In this document: in pieces, positions 55,927 through 64,000 of the stretch
Layout: each line of letters starts with the position of its first letter
How positions within the stretch are numbered: position 1 is the first letter of the stretch
From: Niebla homalea
Lineage: Eukaryota; Ascomycota; Lecanoromycetes; Lecanorales; Ramalinaceae
Length of the DNA: 64,000 bases
Reading direction: 5' to 3'
Assembly (NCBI GenBank): GCA_019925105.1
Contig: JAHGAU010000040.1
Span: 310,001-374,000 of the forward strand
Program-made: the position numbers and the translations under genes
Notes under the pieces: model-generated
Database searches by the model: none
Seen by the model: only the letters and a program-made list of their open reading frames with translations
Told to the model about the DNA's origin: nothing

Positions 55927-57691
55927 CTACGCCTTCTCTCGAGGGACGTATTTACAGTAAAGCCCCTGCGGCAGACTGGGTGCGAGCTCATTCAAAGCCG
56001 TCGTCGGTTGAGCGAAGTGGGGATTGGGCCGCCCTTCTGCATCGCAACCGCTCCATTTGAACATCGCCAGAGCGTAGGCGAGAAGGATGTTTTGCTGAAT
56101 TTTGGCCCAGCGCATACCAACGCAAGGGTGACGACCTGCGCCCCATCCCATGACTAAATTTTGCGAGACGGCAACGGGTCAGCCATAGCAGCAAACCTCG
56201 GATCGGAAATCTCTGTCCAGGATACGTGAAAAGAGGGGCAGAAAGGGATATATCTGGGCACTCACAGCCATAGGTTTCTTTCTTGAATTCCTCGCGTCCC
56301 TCGCGGAAACGCTCAGGATCCCACTTCATATGATTAGGGTATAGATTCTCGTTGTAATGTACGTCGATGGTGTTGTAACAAGCGTAACTGCCAGGTGGGA
56401 TGACTTCTTTTGTCCCAGGTATGGAAATTGGGTCTGGTGTGTCGTTCATGCGGCCCATGGGGAAGGCTACCCACATGCGGATAGCCTCCTTGTAGCACAA
56501 ATCGATGGAAGGAAACGATGTCTCCCAGGCCTCCACCGGGATTGAGTCCAGCTGGTCGACCAGTGGCAAGTTCTTGTTCCTCGAGTAGGCCTCGGCGGCC
56601 GCCTTGATCTCGGCGTAAATCTTCTCTTGCCAGTGAGCGTGGTGGGCCACCACGTTCAGCATCGCCCCCGACAAGACTCCAGCGTTGGCACCCGCTATGA
56701 ACAACATGCTGATGGAGTAATTGATGATGTAGTCCTTGCTGTCGCCGTTGTCGATCAATGTTTGCAAAGCGTCATCTACGCGAGGCGCTCCCTTTGCCAT
56801 CCGCTGGTTGACGATAGGTGTTACAATATTGGTGAGTCCACGACGGCCCCAGCGACGCTTCCAATATGCCACACTGAAGTACGAGAACCAAGGGAAGACC
56901 AGCAGGTGGAGGCTGCTGGTCCTTTGGAGGACCGGCAAGTAGGTCAAGAGTCTTCCCATTAGCTTGGGATCCTCTGAGACCTGATCGGTGAACACGATAC
57001 GAGCAGCCTGGGTCAGCACGATGCGATAACAAGCTTTTGCGGGGTTTGTGACGCCTGAAGGGTCCTTGGCCATTGTCTCAAAGGCGGCTCGGGCGTCTCT
57101 GGTGACACGAGGCAGACGCTTGGCAAGAGCCTCGGATTTCTGCTGGTCGAGCAAACGACGCTGGGCATAGGTACGGCCGTTGGCGTAGGCAGGTTTCCAG
57201 ATATCGTGAATGACTGTGGATCGCCCAGCTATAAAATCTGGCCCGTGTCCTATGAGGGTGATGCCTTTGATAAGGTCCAGTTCTCGGCTGTCCAGATACA
57301 GTTTACGGGAAGCCTCGCCTGACACCGCGACGACGTGAGTTTTGCCCAGCCAGAAACTGAAGTTCCCCGTCTTGGAATTCCTCATGGACTGCCTCCAGAA
57401 CGCCCTACACCGTGCTATCAGCTCTAAGATGGTTGTAAAGCCTGGGGGGGAAAATGCGACTTACAATTTGTGAGTGAAGAATCTCCACGAGCCAAGGAAT
57501 GGATAGGTATCAGACGTGAAAGCTGGTGATCTCTTATCGACCTTGGGGCTATAAGATAGATAGGCCAACAAGGTGATGCAGATTGCCATGAAGTTGGCTA
57601 TTCCGAGTGTCACTGGTGACTGCAGGTAAGGCGAGTTGGTCCCCATCCCCGATAGGGGGTTGTTCGAAGTTACGTTCGCAGTGGAGTCCAT
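55927..57691 (-). CDS. Cytochrome P450
   Basis: Three exons on the minus strand, 57465-57691, 56266-57404 and 55927-56153 (introns 60 and 112 nt), encode 530 residues. An N-terminal anchor (VTLGIANFMAICITLLAYLS) places it on the ER membrane. The haem-binding loop GWGAGRHPCVG carries Cys466. The K-helix ExxR is EAIR in YKEAIRMW, and PERF is present (WDPERFREG). The I-helix reads LFIAGANAGVLSGAML, so the usual acid-alcohol pair (D/E-T) is missing. The GAGRHPC wording is of the CYP51-like type seen in fungal cluster P450s. In the cladofulvin pathway a P450 couples anthraquinone monomers. A coupling or ring-modifying role here is plausible but not shown. Neighbours are the EthD (convergent) and MFS (divergent) genes. 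Confidence 0.88.
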
Positions 57692-58937
57692 GTTGGAAGC
57701 CCAAGGTCAAGAAGCCACTTCGAAGATCGAGGTGAGTACGTTCGAACTCCTGCTTGATGTTTTGCAACTTTCGTTCATTTAATCAAGATTTGTTGCATTA
57801 CCCCGAGTGATATTGGGACCTCGGGGAGTTGCAGTATTCAACTCTTTCCCTCCGAACCCCCGCATTCCCTTCCATCCGATCGCCCTATACTCCACACCAA
57901 GTCTCTGATGAGAAGATCTCAAGAATGATACTCGCTCAACCTAGATGTCAGCCACTTTCGCTTACCTTGTATGATGTCCGAACACATTCAAAACCACTTG
58001 GAATCGCTAGAACGCCGACTGTAGAGATTTTTTGGACGAGCCAATAAGTATGGCATCTTGTATGGGTAGGGATGTCCAAGGTACTGGTTCATAATCAGCT
58101 TCAGCATTGAATAGCATGCCTTGGCGAGGATCAGAGATGCTTATGGATATGCAATTCTTGATCAGGTATATTCTCATCGCCTCTCCCAAGGGTTCTTACA
58201 ACGCTTTTGGGACGAAACATACTCGGCGACATATCAAGATAGATGAGTAGACCCGGCTTGATGTCTAGTCCAAGCAATTGAGAGCTTCCTCAAAACTCTC
58301 TGTAGCATTGCCTTTCGCATCAACCTCACCAGGAGTAGAATGCCCGTGTGAGGGCGAACTTCCACCCCCTTGCTTTCACTACGGTGGTCTCAGAGCTTTG
58401 ATTATCTTATCTACTCCGCAGGGACTTTTCGCTCCGAATGCAACTGCTCAGCTGCCCCACTTCAATGAGGGGAAATCAAAATCCGCGTTCTCTTCAGGCG
58501 CAGAAGAAACAGTTTGAGACCGTGCAGGTTTCAGCTGCCATACATGCCTGACGATTAGCATGAGTCATTAGTTCTCACAGCGTAGTTAAAATAACCTACC
58601 GTATAAAAGCTTATCCGGATAGCTATTTGTCCCAAGGAGGTGGCCTATACTGGAGAGGTGGACGGAGTTTGATTCCTCCCGGGAGCCCCACTCATGCAGA
58701 CTCTAAGGGGGTTGGCCCCCGAAGCTACAAAACTATTGTAGCCTTCGTCTACCTTCTTTATATTTCCACTTGTCTCGCAAGAAACGTCGAAACTGTATTC
58801 AAATCACTCATCTGACGATTATAGCAAGGACCATTCCAGTGATGGACCAGATCAATACGTCTTGCGACTTAATCTTCTAATTCTAATAATTCGTTGGAAT
58901 CTTCCTTGATTTGCAGTCCTGAGCCCCTGCCTTCGCC
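57692..58937. other. Divergent promoter region between P450 and MFS genes
   Basis: About 1.25 kb. An 80-codon frame at 58278-58517 has no support. No repeat or RNA gene is seen. Confidence 0.4.
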
Positions 58938-60958
58938 ATGTCAATCGACGAGAAGGAGAGTCAGCCAAAGGAAGGCGATATGGGTGGCAAAATGGCACCG
59001 CCAGCGCACAAGGATGATCAATCCGAAACTATCCATCCCTCGGGTCTCAAGCTCGTTCTGTTGATGATATCGATCTTTATTGGCATGTTCCTAGTGTCCT
59101 TGGTGCGTCTTGGATGAGACTTCTAAAGGAGAGCACATCTATGGACGGATTTGCATACTGACCATGATGGTGCTTGCAGGACCGCCTCATCATCTCAACT
59201 GCCATCCCTCAAATTACCAATGAGTTCCACTCAGCGGGTGATATTGGCTGGTATGGCACAGCGTACCTCCTTTCCAGCTGCGCTTTCCAGCTGGTGTTTG
59301 GGAAAATATACAAAATCTACGATATTAAGGTGACCTTTCTCACATCGGTCCTACTCTTCGAGGTCGGCTCAACCCTCTGTGGAGCGGCTCCAAACTCGAT
59401 CGCTTTCATCCTCGGTAGATCAATTGCTGGCTTGGGGTCCGGAGGTGTACTCACAGGCGTGGTGCGTATCACGACTCCCTCTTCTCCTTGCCAAACTTCA
59501 ACGACAGACGATATCCGACAATAATCGTCTCCCTCGAGCCTACCTCCTGTCCACGGATTCGCTAACACCAAAGTGTCTTAGTTTGTCATCATTGTTCATG
59601 CTGTTCCCCTACAGCAGAGGCCGAAATACCAGAGTCTCTTTGGTGCCATCTTTGGCATCGCTTCCGTACTCGGTCCAACAATTGGTGGCGCCTTCACCAC
59701 AGGCGTCACCTGGAGATGGTGCTTTTACATCAACCTGCCGTTGGGGGGTGTGGTCATGGTCTTGATCTTCTTCCTACTCCAACCGCCAGACCGGCCAAAG
59801 AACAATGCTACCATCAGAGACAAGCTGCGGCAGCTCAACATCCTAGGCCTGACATGCCTTGTTCCCGGTATCGTCTGCTTATGTCTCGCCTTACAATGGG
59901 GTGGCATCACTTACCCTGTAAGTTGCGCGCCTTCATTTCCTTCCATCGGCCCCTTACTACTGCCTTTGGGCCACGAAGCTGACCGCATTCAGTGGAGCGA
60001 GGGGCGTGTCATTGGGGTGCTCGTGCTTGCCTTTGTGCTTTTGATCGCCTTCACCTTGATCCAAATCTGGAAGCCAGAGCAAGCCATTATGCCTCCGCGC
60101 ATTTTTATCCAGCGCAGCATTGCCTCAGGTTTCTGGGTGAGCTGCTGTCTAGGCGCACATCAGACAATCTTTCGTGAGTCTGCCAAATTTCCGAACGAAG
60201 CATACATATCGTGAGCTAATGTCGGCGTGCCAGTGTACTACCTCCCCATCTGGTTTCAAGCCATTGACGGCGACTCAGCCATGAAAAGTGGCATCGACCT
60301 TCTTGCCTTGGTATTGCCCATCGTACTCGCATCCCTCATCGCAGGTCAATTGACCTCCCGCATCGGCTATTACACCCCATTCTTGATCCTTGGCGTCTGC
60401 TTCTCAGCAGTCGGCGCGGGCCTCCTCACCACCCTTGAAGTTGGGATCTCAAAGGGCAAGTGGGTTGGCTTCCAGATCCTATACGGCTTCGGCTTTGGTT
60501 TGTGTAACCAAGCACCCAATATGGCTGCGCAGACGGTGCTTCCGCGTGAGGACGCCGCCATTGGGGGATCACTCATGTTCTTCGGCCAGCTGCTCTTTGG
60601 CTCTGTCTTCACCTCGGTTGGCGAGAACGTGCTTGACAAGCAGCTTGCGAATCGTTTGACCGGCATCCCAGGTATCAGTCCCCAAATGATTCAGAAAACC
60701 GGTGCCACCGAGCTCCTTGCACTCAGTAATTCCCGCGCCGCTGCACTGCTAGCCTACAATGACTCGCTGCGCGCGTGCTTCCAGGTCGGCCTCATCATGG
60801 CATGCCTGGCCATTGTGGGTGCTCTTGGCATGGAATGGCGAACGGTTCGGAAGAAGTCCTCAACCCAGGAGGACAAGGGTAAGCAGGCTACTCCAGAGGA
60901 TAAGGCGGGTGGTGATCAAGCTGGGAAGCAAGCGCCAGAGGTTAAGGAAGAGGCATGA
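58938..60958 (+). CDS. MFS transporter, AflT-like
   Basis: Five exons (58938-59102, 59180-59461, 59582-59917, 59993-60173, 60234-60958; introns 77, 120, 75 and 60 nt) encode 562 residues. After a ~45-residue charged N-terminus the first helix ends in FLVSLDRLIISTAIPQIT, matching the LDxTIVxxAxP signature of 14-helix drug:H+ antiporters. The helix-5 motif is FGIASVLGPTIGGAFT, and RWCFYINLPLGGV follows. A lysine- and glutamate-rich tail ends the protein. The closest well-known type is the AflT-like exporter found in aromatic polyketide clusters. It probably exports the cluster product or gives self-protection. It is divergent from the P450 gene and convergent with the aldo-keto reductase gene. 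Confidence 0.88.
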
Positions 60959-61457
60959 GATAAGTGGTAGACCGGATTCTCGAGGAACCATGGCCCTGCA
61001 TGGCCCTGCATAGCCCTGCATGTGTAAATCTCAGCGCCTCTCTGTACTTAGTGACCCGGATTTGCTTGAAGCGGTGATAATAATCTCCTCTCACCAAAGA
61101 CACATTTTCATCAACAGGCTCACATTGACAGCTGCCCACTACACCAAGACCTCACCTTTCCCATTAATCTACATCCTCGTGACCATCTCCACGTTAAGTG
61201 ACCGGCTCCAAATCTCTGTCTGGTAGAGTTTGGAACCCATGCGAGGGATGTATTGGGCACCGTGGACGCTACAATTCTCCCTCTTTGTGGATCCCTACCA
61301 AAACACAAGGGCAGCATAAGCGAATTCACTCAGGAACCTGCTCGCCTCAAAAAGTGGCGAATACTTGTGGCACCACTGGAAGAGCCAATCGCATCTGAAC
61401 GACCATTCATACTATAGGTACCCGCACACGCAAGAAGGCTTGAATCTTCCGACTCCC
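60959..61457. other. Convergent 3' region
   Basis: About 0.5 kb between the ends of the MFS and aldo-keto reductase genes. No gene is seen. A short ATGGCCCTGC-type triplication lies near 60989-61020. Confidence 0.4.
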
Positions 61458-62696
61458 TTAAGCGTAGTATGTCGCACAGACCCCCTTCACCATTTGCCAA
61501 CCTTGGTTGAACGCCTCCACCATCTCCTCCGGCAACGGTCCCTTCTCCAGATTGACCAAATTCTCCTCCAGCTGTGCCACGCTGCTCGCCCCAATAACGA
61601 CTGCATCGCCGCATTCTTTTCTCATCAAGCTATGGTGACTGGCCCACCTGACCGCCGCCTCCGCGGTCGTCATCCCCAGCTTCGCGGCCACCGGCCTGAT
61701 CACATCCAGGGCGTCAAAGTGGGCGTCGTTCCAGTACCGCTTGCGAAAGCCGGCCCCCTGCATCTTGTCCGGATCGAATCGACTGCCGGCCTCGTGTGCG
61801 GTGGTGGTGCGCTGGTACTTGTCCGTGAGCATCCCGCCGGCCACGGGGCTGAACTCGTAAAACGCGATGCCGTAGTGTCGCAGGCATGGGAACAGTTCCG
61901 GCTCGACCGAGCGCTGCAGCGCGTGGTATACCCCCTGGTAAACGTCCGGCTTCTTCCAGCCGTGGCGCTCGCAGAGCTCGCACATCTGCGCGACCTCCCA
62001 CGCCGGATAGTTGCTGATGCCGAATCGCGCAAAGTAGCCAGCTTTGTACAGCTCGTTGACCGCCTCCAGTGTCTCCGCGTAGGGTGTTTTGCGCTGAGGT
62101 GGTTGAGAGTCAGCAGCCAGCAGCCAAGTTAGAAAGGAACGAAATGATGGGTGGTCAATGAGCAACGACAGCTCAGGCTTGTTGCTTCAAAACACATGCA
62201 TCCTTCACCATGCAAAGAGATGTTGAGTTTGCTTACGTCCGGCCCGTGCAGGTACCAAATATCAAGCTTGTCGGTCTGCAACGCCTGCAGGCTCTCTTGA
62301 AGCCCTGGCTTGAGTGCATCCTTCTTGTAGCTGTACCGCTTTGGGGAGAGCTTCGTGCCAATCACCATGCCCCGCTCCTGCCACTTCAGATGGCCCAGGT
62401 ATTCCTCGGAGGAGCCGCCACAGTAGACACGCGCAGAATCGATCTCGTTGTGTCCGTGCCTCTGTAGTACGTCCAACATGGCAGCGCAGTCCTTCAGATC
62501 GTGCACGCGGGCTTGTTCAGCGCCTATTGGAGGGCGTCAGATACTGTGCTGATCTGCTTGCGGATATTCAAGTGCTTCAAGCGAAGGTGCAGCTCTGAAG
62601 ATTGCAGATGGAGGGAAGGTAGATACTTTCTTTGCCTAGTGACATTGCACCAAACACCACCTTGAGTGCAGTCTTGACTTGGATGCTATCAGCCAT
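61458..62696 (-). CDS. Aldo-keto reductase, AKR7-like (aflatoxin-aldehyde-reductase type)
   Basis: Three exons on the minus strand, 62627-62696, 62237-62523 and 61458-62093 (introns 103 and 143 nt), encode 330 residues, the usual AKR7 length. The start is MADSIQVKTALKVVFGAMSL. The active site shows EIDSARVYCGGSSEEYLG with the catalytic Asp and Tyr, Lys in GTKLSP, and His in WYLHGPD. The barrel continues with ARFGISNYPAWEV and YEFSPVAGGML, and the NADPH site near the end is GDAVVIGASSVAQLEENL. Relatives include NorB/aryl-alcohol-dehydrogenase-like enzymes of aflatoxin-type clusters. It probably reduces a keto or aldehyde group of the cluster product in the cytosol. It is the last recognisable gene of the cluster. 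Confidence 0.88.
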
Positions 62697-64000
62697 CTTG
62701 ACTATGCGCCTGCTCAATTTATCTCTCCCGATGTCAATTGGTCAACGTATCTCGTCGAGTGTGGGGACCGGCAAGAGTGATTGAGCGAGTGAGTAAGTGA
62801 GTTGGTGAGTAGATGGTGTTCTCCAACATCGGATTATGTATCCGGCACCGTAGGACTTCCAGTACCCCTCCATCCAGCCGTCTCGCATCCTTTACAGCCA
62901 CTTGAATGGCTCATCGGGGAGAGAGGAATCTCATCCTCTGCAACCATGAAGTTGTAGCTGTGTCTATTCCCGACCAGTTGTAAAGGAAAGACGATGTGGG
63001 CAATAAAACTCCGAAGGCCCAATACCTCCCGAATGCATCATCACCCCGAAAGTGCATGGAACGGCCAAAGAGGAGGGCCCGGCTACCAGTATACCCCGAT
63101 TCTCTGCATGGACACGCTGCATGGACGTCGTCTGCACGTACAAGCTAGAAACGCCTGCATGTATATCTTCCTGAATCGGGTATGGGGGCTTTCTTTCCTA
63201 TGGATATTGAGATATGTGGGCAGTAGCTCTTCATCGATCCTGGGTACAAACGTCCACCCCACTGATCCGCAGAGATTATGGTCCAAAGGCTCCACACTCG
63301 GGAGTCAATAGGCTCCACACTCGGGAGTCAATAGGCTCCACACTCGGGAGTCAAAGTTGCAGGACGCAGCCATGCTGCATCGCAGCTGCATAAAAAGTGG
63401 GTCTTTTGATGGATTCCTCATATGATCGCTGGACTTAACAGCACGCAGACGCCCATGAACGTAGCTTCCAGATACAAGCTTATTCCCGTAGATCAGCGTC
63501 AATGGCTGCAGCAGTATCTTACGCTCCTTCCAGGAGACGCTTCGGCTTCTTGTGAAAAGGCCACGAGACGTCAGACGACCCTTAGCGTTGGAGACTGTTG
63601 CAGAGCTTTTCATTGTGTAAATGATGCGGACCGTGACGGAACGAAAGAGGGAGGGAAAGGTCGGAGAAAATCGGTAAGCACGTATGATCTGATGACATGA
63701 CGAAGACAGAATCTGGGGTAATACCCTCCTGGCACTGTTAAAACGTGCGTATTAATGTGAGCTTGACATTGTCGGTGTGGTTGTAAGAACAAGAAGATGG
63801 TAACGTCTTTAATTCCTGGCTACCACGCGACACAGTTGCTCAGAAATCGGAAAGCACAAATGCGCGCGGCATGCTGATCGGATCAAGACTTCTGGGAGGG
63901 TTTCTAGCCTCCATGGACGGCGCGAGCAGTTTCCTCAAATTTGTTGCTACTAGACCACGTCTCTGAGACTCTTCAGCTTTAATACACACCTCTCTTGGAT
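62697..64000. other. Right-end intergenic region
   Basis: About 1.3 kb. No frame has coding character. It includes the 23-bp tandem repeat at 63288-63354. Confidence 0.4.
63288..63354 (+). repeat. 23-bp tandem repeat, three copies
   Basis: Three head-to-tail units (63288-63310, 63311-63333 and a 21-bp third copy), identical by eye, with the core CCACACTCGGGAGTC. Confidence 0.9.

Noticed and set aside
1..64000. tRNA, rRNA genes or CRISPR arrays
   Set aside because: No B-box-like GGTTCGAATCC with a matching clover-leaf was seen, and no rRNA or CRISPR-type repeat-spacer pattern; the tandem repeats found have no spacers.

Overview
The window is nuclear DNA of a filamentous ascomycete. Evidence seen directly: genes are interrupted by many short introns (mostly 50-80 nt, GTRNGT donors, CTAAC/CTGAC-like branch sites, YAG acceptors); there are two Zn2Cys6 regulators, iterative type I polyketide synthases, MFS/P450/AKR tailoring genes, and a NACHT (STAND) pseudogene with C-to-T type stop codons. 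A member of the Dothideomycetes is a reasonable inference from the AflR/AflJ-type regulator pair and the anthraquinone-type gene set, but the sequence alone does not prove the taxon.

Layout. (1) 1-12 kb is ordinary to repeat-rich flanking DNA: a partial secreted protein, a small conserved-looking hydrophilic protein, a STAND N-terminal-domain-like protein, a multipass membrane protein, a basic low-complexity protein with an internal 162-bp duplication, flanked by ~111-bp direct repeats, a decayed inverted copy of part of the RTA1-like gene found at 18.6 kb, a ~62-bp minisatellite, and a NACHT pseudogene. (2) 12-37 kb looks like one secondary-metabolite cluster: a free-standing alpha/beta-hydrolase thioesterase, an MFS exporter, an RTA1-like membrane protein, a Zn2Cys6 regulator and a 3,528-residue PKS-NRPS (KS-AT-DH-[degenerate MT]-ER-KR-ACP-C-A-T) that has no C-terminal reductase, Dieckmann or thioesterase domain. 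(3) 36.9-39.6 kb is a gene-poor spacer. (4) 39.6-62.7 kb is a second cluster of atrochrysone/anthraquinone type: AflR-like regulator, a small coiled-coil protein, DUF1772 anthrone-oxygenase-like protein, AflJ-like coactivator, a non-reducing PKS (SAT-KS-AT-PT-ACP, no TE), its partner metallo-beta-lactamase-type thioesterase, an EthD-type decarboxylase, a P450, an MFS transporter and an aldo-keto reductase. (5) 62.7-64 kb has no recognisable gene.

How the genes probably work together (inference from families). In the second cluster the NR-PKS builds an octaketide-like chain on its ACP, the MbetaL thioesterase releases it as a carboxylic acid, the EthD protein decarboxylates it to the anthrone, the DUF1772 protein oxidises the anthrone to an anthraquinone, and the P450 and aldo-keto reductase tailor it; the MFS protein exports it, with the AflR/AflJ pair controlling expression. 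In the first cluster the PKS-NRPS makes a reduced polyketide joined to one amino acid and the free-standing thioesterase is the obvious candidate for release in trans. All exon boundaries below were derived by hand from frame, splice signals and family expectation; each multi-exon model closes in frame.
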